From contig NZ_CP169056.1 in assembly GCF_041890415.1 (NCBI RefSeq), forward strand, positions 558,001 to 622,000: 64,000 nucleotides of DNA, in the 5' to 3' direction. Shown one piece after another: positions 36,420 through 45,919 of this stretch. The notes under the pieces are model-generated. The model was not told the DNA's origin, did no database searches, and was given only the letters and a program-made list of their open reading frames with translations. How positions within the stretch are numbered: the first letter of the stretch is position 1; every line of letters begins with the position of its first letter. The stretch comes from Pseudoxanthomonas koreensis_A (GTDB lineage Bacteria; Pseudomonadota; Gammaproteobacteria; Xanthomonadales; Xanthomonadaceae). The position numbers were made by a program, and so were the translations under genes.

Positions 36420-37907
36420 ATGGTGAGTGCACGGGCACGCGGCGGCCCGGCACATGCGCGCCGCTGGCCGTGGTGGGCGCTGGCCGCACTGCTGTTGCTG
36501 GTCGCCGCACTGGTGGCGCTGCGCCAGCCCCTGGCCGAGCGCCTGTTGCCGTCCACCCGCATCGACCGGCTGCTGGCCGAAGGCGGGCAGGCGCTTGCAC
36601 AGGGCCGCCTGGACCAGGCCGATGGCCAGGGCGCGCGGCAGAAGTTTGAGGCCGCGCTGGCCCTGGACAGCGACCGCGGCGAGGCGCGTGCGGGGTTGGC
36701 CAAGGTCGGCCAGGCGGCACTTGTGCAGGCGCGTGGTGCGATCGACGCGGGCGATGCGACCGCGGCGGCGCGCTGGCTGGCACTGGCCGGCGACCTGCAG
36801 GTGCCGCGCGCGCAATGGCAGGCCGAGCACGACCGGCTGCAGCGGATGGAGGCCGCCGCGATCGACCTGGAAGGATTGCGTGCCGCTGCGGCAGCACGCC
36901 TTGGCGATGGCGACCCGGAGGCGGCGCTGCCGCTGTATGCGCAGGTGCTGGCGCTGCAGCCGGGCGACGTGGCCGCGCTCGAAGGGCGCGAGGACGCGCT
37001 GGCGCTGCTGCTGGAACGAGTGCATGGCGCATTGCGCACCCAGGATCTGGCCGCCGCTGCGCGCTGGCTGGGCCAGGTGCGCGGTTACGACCCCGGCCAC
37101 GTCGACCTGCCCGCCGCGCAGGCGCAGGTGGCTCAGGCGCTGGAGGCACAGCGGCAGCTGGCCCGGCGGCATCTGCGCCAGGGGCGGCTGGAACGCGCGG
37201 CCGCAGCGTTTGCGGCCCTCGGCAGCATCGCCGCAGACGACCCCGACGTGGCCGATGGCATCCGGGCGACGGCCGCCGCGCTGGCGTCGCGTGCGCGCCA
37301 GTTGTCGGCGGAGTTCCGTTTCGACGCGGCCGAGCGCGACCTGGCGCATGCACGCGAGCTGGCGCCCGACCTGGCCGCCGTGCGCGACGCCACCCGCGCG
37401 ATAGCCCGTGACCGCGCCATGGCCCGGCGGCGGCTCATGCAACAGGGAGCGCCGGCGCAGGCGCCGCGCGCGGCGTTGCAGGCGTTCGACGCGGCGATGG
37501 CCCAGCGCCACTGGATCACGCCGCCCGGCACCAGCGCCTACGACCAGTTGCGCCGCGCCCAGGCCGCCGCGCCGGTCGATCCGGCCGTGCTGGCCGCGGC
37601 CGCGCGCCTGCGCGACGCGGTGCAGGGCTGCGTGGAGGTGGCCCTGCGTGGCAACCGCCTGCGCCAGGCCCAGGATTGCCATGATGCCTGGCAGGCGCTG
37701 GCCCCTGCCGATCCTGCCCAGGTCGAGGCCCGGCAGCGGCTGGCGCAGCGCTGGCTGGCGGTGGGCGAGGAGCGGCTGCGCGCTGGCGAGCTTGAGGTGG
37801 CCGCGCAGGCATTGCGCGCGGTGCGCCGGCTGGAACCCGACGCTCCCGGCGTGGCCGAGTTCAGCGTGCAACTGGAACGCGCCCGCAGTTCCCCGCGTCC
37901 GCCATAG
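36420..37907 (+). CDS. membrane-anchored TPR-like protein of unknown function
   Basis: 495 residues. Short basic N-terminus, one membrane helix (about 17-37, WWALAALLLLVAALVALRQ), then an almost entirely helical, Ala/Arg/Leu-rich periplasmic region with repeated TPR-like pairs (for example LEALPLYAQVLALQPGDVAAL-like and LEVAAQALRAVRRLEPDAPGVAEF). No enzymatic motif. Such proteins usually scaffold envelope complexes. ATG at 36420; a possible GTG/ATG further in cannot be excluded. It runs toward a glycosyltransferase gene (convergent, 5 bp apart). I do not recognise a named family. Confidence 0.75.
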   Translation: MVSARARGGPAHARRWPWWALAALLLLVAALVALRQPLAERLLPSTRIDRLLAEGGQALAQGRLDQADGQGARQKFEAALALDSDRGEARAGLAKVGQAALVQARGAIDAGDATAAARWLALAGDLQVPRAQWQAEHDRLQRMEAAAIDLEGLRAAAAARLGDGDPEAALPLYAQVLALQPGDVAALEGREDALALLLERVHGALRTQDLAAAARWLGQVRGYDPGHVDLPAAQAQVAQALEAQRQLARRHLRQGRLERAAAAFAALGSIAADDPDVADGIRATAAALASRARQLSAEFRFDAAERDLAHARELAPDLAAVRDATRAIARDRAMARRRLMQQGAPAQAPRAALQAFDAAMAQRHWITPPGTSAYDQLRRAQAAAPVDPAVLAAAARLRDAVQGCVEVALRGNRLRQAQDCHDAWQALAPADPAQVEARQRLAQRWLAVGEERLRAGELEVAAQALRAVRRLEPDAPGVAEFSVQLERARSSPRPP

Positions 37908-37912
37908 GCGCG

Positions 37913-40036
37913 TCAGTCGAAAAACACCCGTTGCACCACCGCCTGCGCAGCGTCCAGCGAGAAGTGCTCGGCCACGTTCGCCAGCCCCGCCTGGGCCTGG
38001 CGCTGCCAGCACCCGCGATCCTGGTACAGCGACACGACCGCGTCGGCGAATGCGCGTGCGTCATCGGCCACCACCACGTCCACGCCGTCGCGCAGGTGCA
38101 TGCCCTCCACCGCGCAGCCGGTGGCCACCACCGGTTGCCCGTGGGCCATGCTCAGGTTGATCTTGCCCTTCACCCCGGCGCCGAAGCGCAGCGGCGCCAC
38201 CGCCAGCCGCACCCGGTCCATGTACGGGGCCAGGTCAGGCACGTGGCCATGGACCAGGATTCCCGGCTGCCCTGCCAGCGCCGATACCTGTGGCGGTGGA
38301 TCGGCACCGATGCAGTGGAAGCGGATCCCGGGCAGGGCGGCGCGCACCTGCGGGAATACCTCGCGTGCAAACCACAGCACCGCATCGACGTTGGGTGGGT
38401 GGCGGAAGCCACCGACGAACACCAGGTCGGCGCGCGCGTCGAAATCCGCGCCCGGCCCTGCCACCTCGTGCAGGTTGGACAGCACCTCCACCCTGGCCGC
38501 CGGTGCATCCACCGCAAGTTGTGCCTGCTCGTGCGTGCTCACCACCAGGGTCAGGTCCACGGCCGCCATCGCCGCCAGCTCGCGGGTGCGGGTCGCCTCG
38601 GCCGCACGCAGGGCCGCGGCGTCGCCAGCCACCTGCGCACCACGGCGCTCGCGCAGGTAGTGCAGGTCGATGGTGTCGAACACCAGGCGCGCTTCCGGCG
38701 CATGGCGCCGCAGCAGTGGTGCGTAGGTGCCGGCCAGGTGATGGCGGGTGAGCACGATCACCTCGAAGCGCGCCGCGTTCTCGCGCAGCCAGCGCGCCGC
38801 CGAGGATGCGAACGGGGCATGCCAGGTTTCCACTCCCAGCGTCTGCAGTGCGCCGGTGGCCGCGCCGGCATGGGCCAGGCCGGTCGGCAGGAAGGCCACG
38901 TGCGCGCCGCGGGCGCACAGCATCCGCAGCAGGTTGAACTGGCGCAGCGAGGCAGAGTCGCGGTCCGGTTGCGGCACCGCTTCGTCCACGACCAGCACGC
39001 GGCGCTGGCGGGCGTGCAGCAGTGCCGGCCCGGGCGTGCTGCCCGGGGCCGGGTGGGATCGCAGCACATCGGCCCACTTGGCCGCGAACACTGCGCGGTT
39101 GCGTGCTTGCGAGGCCTTGACCCCGCTTCCGGTGTCGGTGCCGGCGGTGGTGCCCTCGGCATGCAGTACGCGGCTGTGCGGCTGCATCCGCACCTGGTGG
39201 CCGGCCGCACGCACCGCGAAGGCCAGGTCGGTGTCCTCGTAGTAGGCCGGCGCATAGCGCGGATCGAATCCGCCCAGCGACTGGAACAGCGTGCGCGGGA
39301 TCGCCAGCGCCGCGCCGGAACAGTAATCGCTCTGGCGAACATGGCTGTAGCGCGGGTCGTCGGCCGACTCGAAGCGGCCATAGCTCCACGCGCTGCCGTC
39401 GGCAAACACCACGCCGCCGGCGTCCTGCAGGCGTCCGTCCGGATACAGCAGCTGGCTGCCGGCCAGGCCGGTGTCGGGATGGGTGGCGAAGGTATCCAGC
39501 AGCGCATCCAGCCAGCCTGGCTGCGGGATCGTGTCGTTGTTGAGGAACACCAGGTACTGGCCACGCGCCAGCGCCGCACCGTCGTTGCAGGCGGCGATGA
39601 AGCCACCGTTGGCTGCTCGCTGGTGGTAGCGCAGGCCCTGCACTTGCGCCATCCACGCGCAGGTCCGGTCGGTGCTGCCGTCGTCCACGACGATCACCTC
39701 GCAGGCGCAGGCAGGCGGATGGGCGGCAAGCGCGCGCAGGCAGGCCAGGGTGGCCTCGCACTGGTCGTAGACGGGGATGACGACGCTGGCCAGGGGCGCC
39801 GCATCGGCCGCCGTGCACGGCACCGACAAGGGTGCGAACGGAGCCGGGGCAGGACGGTACAGGGCCCGCCGCGGCGGCGCCGGCGGTGGCCGCAGTTGCA
39901 GCAGCGCACGTTGCCAGGTCGCGCGCCAGCCACGGCTGCGCAGGCTCGACAGTCCGCGGCGCACCAGGCTGCGCATGCTTGCGAGCCGGAAACGCGCGTG
40001 GGCCAGCCAGCTGCGGTCCTGCGGTGGCGATGACAT
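37913..40036 (-). CDS. two-domain glycosyltransferase (GT2-GT4 fusion)
   Basis: 707 residues without signal peptide or membrane helix. Residues ~85-330 are a GT-A family 2 domain: ASVVIPVYDQCEATLACL, VVDDGSTDRT, FLNNDTIPQPGWLDAL and the acceptor-side YYEDTDLAFAVRAAG. Residues ~360-705 form a GT-B family 4-like domain with DTIDLHYLRERRG, VFVGGFRHPPNVDAVLWF and the donor-binding VAPLRFGAGVKGKINLSMAHGQPVVAT. Such fusions add sugars to O-antigen, capsule or glycoproteins. ATG at 40036 preferred over a TTG at 40048. No other sugar-polymer gene is adjacent. It diverges from the PBP1b gene. Confidence 0.88.
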   Translation of the reverse strand: MSSPPQDRSWLAHARFRLASMRSLVRRGLSSLRSRGWRATWQRALLQLRPPPAPPRRALYRPAPAPFAPLSVPCTAADAAPLASVVIPVYDQCEATLACLRALAAHPPACACEVIVVDDGSTDRTCAWMAQVQGLRYHQRAANGGFIAACNDGAALARGQYLVFLNNDTIPQPGWLDALLDTFATHPDTGLAGSQLLYPDGRLQDAGGVVFADGSAWSYGRFESADDPRYSHVRQSDYCSGAALAIPRTLFQSLGGFDPRYAPAYYEDTDLAFAVRAAGHQVRMQPHSRVLHAEGTTAGTDTGSGVKASQARNRAVFAAKWADVLRSHPAPGSTPGPALLHARQRRVLVVDEAVPQPDRDSASLRQFNLLRMLCARGAHVAFLPTGLAHAGAATGALQTLGVETWHAPFASSAARWLRENAARFEVIVLTRHHLAGTYAPLLRRHAPEARLVFDTIDLHYLRERRGAQVAGDAAALRAAEATRTRELAAMAAVDLTLVVSTHEQAQLAVDAPAARVEVLSNLHEVAGPGADFDARADLVFVGGFRHPPNVDAVLWFAREVFPQVRAALPGIRFHCIGADPPPQVSALAGQPGILVHGHVPDLAPYMDRVRLAVAPLRFGAGVKGKINLSMAHGQPVVATGCAVEGMHLRDGVDVVVADDARAFADAVVSLYQDRGCWQRQAQAGLANVAEHFSLDAAQAVVQRVFFD

Positions 40037-40100
40037 GGCGGTCGACAACTGTGACTGAAGGGCGGCCGGCGCCGATGGGGGCGCTCACGGAAGGCTGCGC

Positions 40101-40106
40101 TAGACT
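40101..40106 (+). promoter_or_regulatory. putative -10 element (TAGACT) of the PBP1b gene
   Basis: GCTAGACTCGG, a one-base variant of the string before hflK and ridA, 28 nt before the chosen GTG. No clear -35. Confidence 0.35.
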
Positions 40107-40134
40107 CGGCCAGAGTCCGTATTCTCGCATTCCA

Positions 40135-42561
40135 GTGCCCCGACGCCACGTGCCCGAAGACATCGACGACGTCGACCACAACGCCGCGTCCGCCTGGCGC
40201 CGCCACCTGTTGACCGCGCTGCTGGCCTGCATCGGCCTGGCCATCGGCTTCCTGGTGCCGTACACGCTGTACCTCAACAGCCAGGTCACCCGGCACTTTG
40301 CCGCGCTGCAGTGGCAGATCCCCACCCGGGTGTATGCGCGGCCGCTGCAGTTGCACCGGGGGCTGGCGATGGATGCGCGCACCCTGCGCACCGAGCTGGA
40401 CGCCGCCGGCTACCAGGAGGACGCCAGCGGCCAGCGCCCGGGCAGCTATCACGTCGATGGCGACCGTTTCGCCATTTCAAGCCGCGGCTATCGGGACATC
40501 GATCGCCAGGTGCCGGCGCAGCGGATCGAAGTGGTGCTGGCCGGCGCGCGCGTGGCCCAGGTGCGCGATCCGTCCAGCGAAAAGCTGCTTGAACGCGTGC
40601 GCCTGGACCCGGCGCGCGTGGCCACCCTGTATGGCCAGCGCCAGGAAGAGCGCCGCCTGGTGCGCATCGACGAAGTGCCCGAGCTGCTGATCACCGGCCT
40701 GCAGGCGGTGGAGGATCGTGACTTCGCCCATCACCACGGCATCGACGTGTCGGGCATGGCGCGCGCGCTGTGGGTCAACCTGCGCTCCGGTGAGAAGAAG
40801 CAGGGCGCCTCCACCCTGACCCAGCAGCTGGCGCGCAGCGGCCTGCTGGGCATCGGCAAGGAGCAGACCTGGACGCGCAAGTTCAACGAGATCCTGTACG
40901 CAATGATCCTGGAAGCGCGCTACGACAAGCGCACCATCCTGGAGACCTACCTCAACCAGGTTTACCTGGGCCAGCGCGGCGGCCAGGCGATCCACGGCGT
41001 GGCGTCGGGCGCGGAGTTCTGGTTCGGCCGCGACCTGGCCGAGCTGACCCCCGAGCAGACCGCGCTGCTGATCGGCCTGGTCAAGGGGCCGTCGTACTAC
41101 GACCCGCGCCGGCATCCGCAGCGCGCCACCGAGCGCCGCAACCTGGCCTTGTCGATGCTGCACGAGACCGGCCTGATCGACGCCGCCGAATACGCGCGCG
41201 CGCGCAATGCGCCGCTGGGCGTCACCAGCCAGCCGGGCGTGGCCGCGGCCAACCGCTTCCCCGCCTACATCGACCTGGTGCGCCGGCAACTGGCCACCGA
41301 CTATCCCGAGAGTGCACTGCAGGGCGCGGGCCTGACCGTGCACACCGGCATGTCGCCGTCGGCGCAGGCCTATGCCGAGGGGGCGGTGTCGCGTGCGCTG
41401 GAGGCGTTGCAGACCGGCAAGCGGCCGCCGCTGGAAGCGGGCGTGGTGGTCACCGACGTGCACGCCGGCGAAGTGCTGGCGGTGGTCGGCGGGCGCCAGT
41501 TCGACACCCACGGTTTCAACCGTGCGGTGGAGGCCAAACGTCCGGTCGGGTCGCTGCTCAAGCCCTACGTGTACCTGCTGGCGCTGGCCCAGCCGCAGCG
41601 CTGGTCGCTGGCCAGCTTCGTGGAGGACACGCCGGTGACCGTGCAGCTCTCGCGCGGCCGGCGCTGGTCTCCGGACAACTCCGACAACCGCAGCCACGGC
41701 ACCGTGCGCCTGGTCGATGCACTGGCAAGCTCATACAACCAGGCCACGGTGCGGATCGGCATGCAGGTGGGCCCGGAGCGCCTTGCGCAGCTGCTCAAGG
41801 TGCTGGCCGGGATCGAGGCCGAACCCAACCCGGCGCTGATCCTGGGTTCCACCGACCAGAGCCCGTATGCGATGGCTCAGCTTTACCAGTTCCTGGCGTC
41901 GGGCGGGCAGATCCAGCCGCTGCGCGCGGTGCGCGGCGTGCTTGATCCGGAAGGCCGCCTGCTCAGCCGCTACGACACCGCCCCGGCACCGGCCCAGGAA
42001 GGCGACTCGATCGCCGCCAACCTGGTCACCGTGGCCTTGCAGCAGGCGGTGACCGAAGGCACCGGCCGCCAGTTGCTGCGCGACGGGCTGGGGCGCCTGT
42101 CGCCGGCCGGCAAGACCGGCACCAGCAACGATGGCCGCGACAGCTGGTTTGCCGGCTATACCGGCGAGCATCTTGCGGTGGTGTGGATGGGCAACGACCA
42201 GAACGAGCAGACCGGCCTGTACGGCGCCACCGGTGCGATGCGGGTGTGGTCGGGGCTGTTTGCACGCCTGCCCAGTTCGCCGCTGCGGGTCGCGGGTACC
42301 GGACTGGACTGGCAATGGGTGGAGGCGCAGGGCTCCTACGTGACCGACGCCGACTGTCCCGGCGCGCGCCGCTTCGCGTTCGTGGCCGGTACTGCACCTG
42401 CATATGCCTCGTGCGCGCCGGCCTGGCAGGAGGAGCAGGCCATGCCCGGCGTGGAGGGTGGCCAGGCCCAGCAGCAGCGCGGTTTCTGGCAGAGACTGTT
42501 CGGGCGTGGCCGCGCCGATGAGCCGCAGGCGCCCCGGGATCCTGCGCCCGCTGGGCCATAA
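40135..42561 (+). CDS. mrcB: penicillin-binding protein 1B, bifunctional transglycosylase/transpeptidase
   Basis: About 808-residue class A PBP that polymerises and cross-links peptidoglycan. Cytoplasmic N-tail, membrane helix near 22-44 (LLTALLACIGLAIGFLVPYTL), UB2H domain, glycosyltransferase domain with catalytic E193 (VEDRDFAHHHGIDVSG) and STLTQQLARS, then transpeptidase with S473 (GSLLK), SYN (SSYNQAT) and K660 (GKTGTSNDGRDSWFAGY). The C-terminal tail ends Pro-rich. Start is likely the GTG at 40135 (another GTG at 40150); an in-frame ATG further upstream lies before the -10. Confidence 0.94.
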   Translation: MPRRHVPEDIDDVDHNAASAWRRHLLTALLACIGLAIGFLVPYTLYLNSQVTRHFAALQWQIPTRVYARPLQLHRGLAMDARTLRTELDAAGYQEDASGQRPGSYHVDGDRFAISSRGYRDIDRQVPAQRIEVVLAGARVAQVRDPSSEKLLERVRLDPARVATLYGQRQEERRLVRIDEVPELLITGLQAVEDRDFAHHHGIDVSGMARALWVNLRSGEKKQGASTLTQQLARSGLLGIGKEQTWTRKFNEILYAMILEARYDKRTILETYLNQVYLGQRGGQAIHGVASGAEFWFGRDLAELTPEQTALLIGLVKGPSYYDPRRHPQRATERRNLALSMLHETGLIDAAEYARARNAPLGVTSQPGVAAANRFPAYIDLVRRQLATDYPESALQGAGLTVHTGMSPSAQAYAEGAVSRALEALQTGKRPPLEAGVVVTDVHAGEVLAVVGGRQFDTHGFNRAVEAKRPVGSLLKPYVYLLALAQPQRWSLASFVEDTPVTVQLSRGRRWSPDNSDNRSHGTVRLVDALASSYNQATVRIGMQVGPERLAQLLKVLAGIEAEPNPALILGSTDQSPYAMAQLYQFLASGGQIQPLRAVRGVLDPEGRLLSRYDTAPAPAQEGDSIAANLVTVALQQAVTEGTGRQLLRDGLGRLSPAGKTGTSNDGRDSWFAGYTGEHLAVVWMGNDQNEQTGLYGATGAMRVWSGLFARLPSSPLRVAGTGLDWQWVEAQGSYVTDADCPGARRFAFVAGTAPAYASCAPAWQEEQAMPGVEGGQAQQQRGFWQRLFGRGRADEPQAPRDPAPAGP

Positions 42562-42568
42562 TGCCGGC

Positions 42569-43090
42569 ATGAACCGTTTCTCCCCGTGCTTTCCTGCAGG
42601 TGCCCTGGCGTGCCTGCTGCTTTCCGCCTGTGGCTCCACCGCACCGGCGCTGCCGGCCCCGCCCGAGGTCACGCCGGCACAGCGGCTGGCCGCGGTGCAC
42701 CAGGCCGCCGGCGTCGACGACACCGAGCTCAATGTGCAGCCGCTACGCGATCCGCGGGTCGAGGACCTGCGCGCACAGGCCGCGCGCGCACTGGAGACCG
42801 GCGCGGCGGCAGCTGCCGGCGACGCCCTGAACCAGGCGCTGCTGATCGTGCCGGACGACCCGGCGGTGCTGCAGGAGCGTGCCGAAGTGGCGCTGCTGCA
42901 GGCCCAGTACGACCGTGCCGAGGTGCTGGCGCGGCGGGCCTATGACGTCGGCTCACGGGTGGGGCCACTGTGCCGCCGCCACTGGGCCACGATCGAGCAG
43001 TCGCGGCTGGCCCGCCGGCAACCGGTGAACGCCACATCGGCGCAGGCGCAGTTGCGCACCTGCACCGTGCCCGGCGTGATGCGCTACTGA
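42569..43090 (+). CDS. TPR-containing lipoprotein
   Basis: 173 residues. Signal peptide with lipobox LLLSACGS (lipidated Cys about residue 20), then one or two TPR-like helical pairs (GDALNQALLIVPDDPAVLQERAEVALLQ). Starts 8 nt after the PBP1b gene and reads on in the same direction, so probably cotranscribed; by position it could be an outer-membrane activator or organiser for the synthase, like LpoB in enterobacteria, though it shows no sequence likeness to LpoB that I can see. Confidence 0.82.
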   Translation: MNRFSPCFPAGALACLLLSACGSTAPALPAPPEVTPAQRLAAVHQAAGVDDTELNVQPLRDPRVEDLRAQAARALETGAAAAAGDALNQALLIVPDDPAVLQERAEVALLQAQYDRAEVLARRAYDVGSRVGPLCRRHWATIEQSRLARRQPVNATSAQAQLRTCTVPGVMRY

Positions 43091-43134
43091 CCGCCGGACG
43101 CGCACGACGCCTCGTCCACGCCGATCGCATCGCC

Positions 43135-45165
43135 ATGTCCGTGCTTGCCAATGCCAGCCGTGATGCCCTCAGCGACGGGGGCGCACTGGCCAGCCGTGTG
43201 CCGGGTTTCGTCGCCCGTCCCGCGCAGCAGCGCCTGACCGCGGCGGTGGCCGAGGCCATCGAACAGCGCCAGGTGCTGCTGGCCGAAGCCGGCACCGGCA
43301 CCGGCAAGACCTACGCCTACCTGGTGCCGGCACTGCTGTCCGGGCTGAAGACGATCATCTCCACCGGCACCCGCGCGCTGCAGGACCAGCTCTACCACCG
43401 CGACCTGCCGCGCGTGCGCGAAGCGCTCGGCGTGGGCGTGCGCAGTGCGTTGCTCAAGGGCCGCGCCAACTACCTGTGCCTGTACCGGATGAACCAGGCC
43501 AAGGGCGAGGCGCAGTTCGCCAGCCCTGCGCAGGCCAGCCAGTTCCAGCGCGTCGTCGCCTGGGCCGGGCGCACCCGTGCCGGCGACATGGCCGAACTGG
43601 AAGGCCTGCCCGACGATTGGCCGCTGCTGCCGCAGGTGACCTCCACGGTCGACAACTGCCTGGGCAGCGAATGTCCGTTCTGGGACGAGTGCTTCGTGGC
43701 CCAGGCGCGGCAACGCGCGCAGACCGCCGACCTGGTGGTGGTCAACCACCACCTGCTGCTGGCCGACCTGGCGCTCAAGCAGGAAGGCTTCGGCGAGATC
43801 CTGCCGGGTGCGCAGGCATTCGTGATCGACGAGGCGCACCAGTTGCCGGAGCTGGCCGCCAGCTTCTTCGGCGAGGGCTTCGGCATGCGCCAGGCCCAGG
43901 AGCTGGGCCGCGACTGCCTTGCCGAATGCAAGCAGGTCACCGGCGCCACTGCCGTGCTGCAGGAGCCGGTGCGCGCGCTGGAGCACGCGCTGCGCCAGTT
44001 GCGCGCAGCCATGGAGGCGCTGCCGCTGCGCGGCACCCGCTACCGCGCGCTGACCCTGCCGGCAGTCGCCGATGGCTTTGACGTGCTGGCCGATGCGCTG
44101 TCCGCGCTCGAGCACGCCCTGGAGTCGCTGGCCGAGGCCTCGCCCGGATTCGACGCCTGCATGGTGCGCACCCACGAACTCGGCCAACGCCTGGGCCGCT
44201 GGCGTGATGGCGACACCGCATCGGCCGCCTTCGCCGACGGAACAGGCGATGACGATGCATTGGCCGACGCCGTCGCCAGCGGCGGCCAGGGCGATGGCGC
44301 CGCGGTACTGGCGGCCGCCGCCGCGCATGGCGGCGAGGTCTACTGGTACGAGCTCACTCCACGCGGTTTCCGCTGCCAGCGCACCCCGCTGGACGTGTCC
44401 GCGCCGCTGCGCCAGCACCGCGAGCGTTCGCAGGCGGCGTGGGTGTTCACCTCGGCCACGCTGGCAGTGGGCGGCGGGTTCCATCACATCGGCCACAAGC
44501 TGGGGCTGTTCGACCCGGACACGCTGCTGGAGCCCAGCCCGTTCGACTGGCGCCGGCAGGCGTTGTGCTACCTGCCGCCGGAGCTGCCCGAGCCGGGCGT
44601 GCGCGGCTACGGCGCGGCGATGCTGGCGGCGGTGCGGCCGGTGCTGGAGGCGTCGGGTGGCCGCGCCTTCCTGCTGTTCGCCTCGCACCGCGCGCTGCGC
44701 GAGGCCGCCGCGGCGCTGGAGGGCGGGCCGTGGCCGTTGTTCGTGCAGGGCCAGGCGCCCAAGGCCGAACTGCTGCGCCGCTTCCGTGAATCGGGCAACG
44801 GGGTGCTGCTGGGCTCGGCCAGCTTCCGCGAAGGCGTGGACGTGGCCGGCGATGCCTTGAGCGTGGTGGTGATCGACAAGCTGCCGTTCGCCGCGCCGGA
44901 CGACCCGGTGTTCGAGGCGCGGCTGGAGGCGGTGCGGCGGCGCGGCGGCAATCCGTTCCGCGACGAGCAGTTGCCGCAGGCGGTGATCGCACTCAAGCAG
45001 GGCGTGGGGCGGCTGATCCGCAGCGAGTCCGACCGCGGGGTGCTGGTGCTGTGCGATCCGCGCCTGACCGGCAAGCACTACGGGCGGGTGTTCATGCAGT
45101 CATTGCCGACCTTCGCCGTGACCCGGCGCATCGAGGACGTACAGGTGTTCTTCGCCTGCTCGTAG
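43135..45165 (+). CDS. ATP-dependent DNA helicase, DinG/YoaA family
   Basis: 676-residue XPD-like iron-sulfur helicase. Walker A GTGTGKT (53-59), DEAH box in VIDEAHQLPEL, and late motifs GVLLGSASFREGVDVAG and QGVGRLIRSESDRGVLV. Four cysteines C115, C175, C180 and C186 (NYLCLY, NCLGSECPFWDEC) are placed to hold the 4Fe-4S cluster. It is likely to act on replication or repair intermediates; the YoaA form works with the HolC clamp-loader subunit. ATG 43135, 44 nt after the lipoprotein gene. Confidence 0.92.
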   Translation: MSVLANASRDALSDGGALASRVPGFVARPAQQRLTAAVAEAIEQRQVLLAEAGTGTGKTYAYLVPALLSGLKTIISTGTRALQDQLYHRDLPRVREALGVGVRSALLKGRANYLCLYRMNQAKGEAQFASPAQASQFQRVVAWAGRTRAGDMAELEGLPDDWPLLPQVTSTVDNCLGSECPFWDECFVAQARQRAQTADLVVVNHHLLLADLALKQEGFGEILPGAQAFVIDEAHQLPELAASFFGEGFGMRQAQELGRDCLAECKQVTGATAVLQEPVRALEHALRQLRAAMEALPLRGTRYRALTLPAVADGFDVLADALSALEHALESLAEASPGFDACMVRTHELGQRLGRWRDGDTASAAFADGTGDDDALADAVASGGQGDGAAVLAAAAAHGGEVYWYELTPRGFRCQRTPLDVSAPLRQHRERSQAAWVFTSATLAVGGGFHHIGHKLGLFDPDTLLEPSPFDWRRQALCYLPPELPEPGVRGYGAAMLAAVRPVLEASGGRAFLLFASHRALREAAAALEGGPWPLFVQGQAPKAELLRRFRESGNGVLLGSASFREGVDVAGDALSVVVIDKLPFAAPDDPVFEARLEAVRRRGGNPFRDEQLPQAVIALKQGVGRLIRSESDRGVLVLCDPRLTGKHYGRVFMQSLPTFAVTRRIEDVQVFFACS

Positions 45166-45250
45166 GTGGCATCGGCGGCCGTGGTGGCCGCGGCTGCGCG
45201 GTGCGTGCTGCGTGCGTGGTGTCTTGTACGGGTGGCAGTGCGCCGCGGCC

Positions 45251-45919
45251 TCAGGCGGTGGCCGGTGCCCGTTCGCGCATCCGCTCGGCCGCTTCGCGCA
45301 CCGGGGCGAAACTGCGCCGGTGGTGCGGGCACGGGCCGTGCCGCGCCAGCGCGGCCAGGTGCGCCGGAGTGGAATAGCCCTTGTGCCCGTCGAAGCCGTA
45401 CAGCGGATGCTGCGCGTGCAGCTCGCCCATCAGGCGGTCGCGCGCGACCTTGGCCAGGATCGACGCGGCCATGATCGCCGGGTCCAGCGCATCGCCGCCG
45501 ACCAGCGCCTCGGCCATGCATGGCAATGCCCTGGGCACCGTGTTGCCGTCGATCCGCGCAAGCTCCACCTGCGTGCCCAGGGCGAGCACGCAGCGGCGCA
45601 TGCCCTCCAGGGTGGCGTGCAGGATGTTGAGGCGGTCGATCTCCTCCACCGCCATCATCTCGATGTGCCAGGCCGCCGCGCGCGTGACGATCAGCGGATA
45701 CAGGGCTTCGCGCCGCGCCGGGGTCAGCTTCTTGGAGTCGTCCAGGCCCTCGATCGGACGCGCCGGGTCCAGGATCACCGCCGCCACCGCAACCGGCCCG
45801 GCCAGCGGGCCGCGGCCGGCTTCGTCGATGCCGGCCACGCGCAGGTGCCTGCGGTCCAGCGCGAACATGTCCGCCGCGCCGCTCACGGTGGGCCCGGGCG
45901 CCCGCGCGCGGCGGCTCAT
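45251..45919 (-). CDS. rnhB: ribonuclease HII
   Basis: 222 residues. Cuts RNA in RNA-DNA hybrids, including single ribonucleotides. Motifs GIDEAGRGPLAGPV (catalytic Asp-Glu), DSKKL, and AASILAKVARD with the third Asp; C-terminal YGFDGHKGYST. The ATG at 45919 overlaps the lpxB stop (ATGA) and adds ~17 residues before the family start (MFALDRRHLRVAG), a possible alternative. Last gene of the lpx operon; the usual dnaE does not follow. Confidence 0.95.
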   Translation of the reverse strand: MSRRARAPGPTVSGAADMFALDRRHLRVAGIDEAGRGPLAGPVAVAAVILDPARPIEGLDDSKKLTPARREALYPLIVTRAAAWHIEMMAVEEIDRLNILHATLEGMRRCVLALGTQVELARIDGNTVPRALPCMAEALVGGDALDPAIMAASILAKVARDRLMGELHAQHPLYGFDGHKGYSTPAHLAALARHGPCPHHRRSFAPVREAAERMRERAPATA

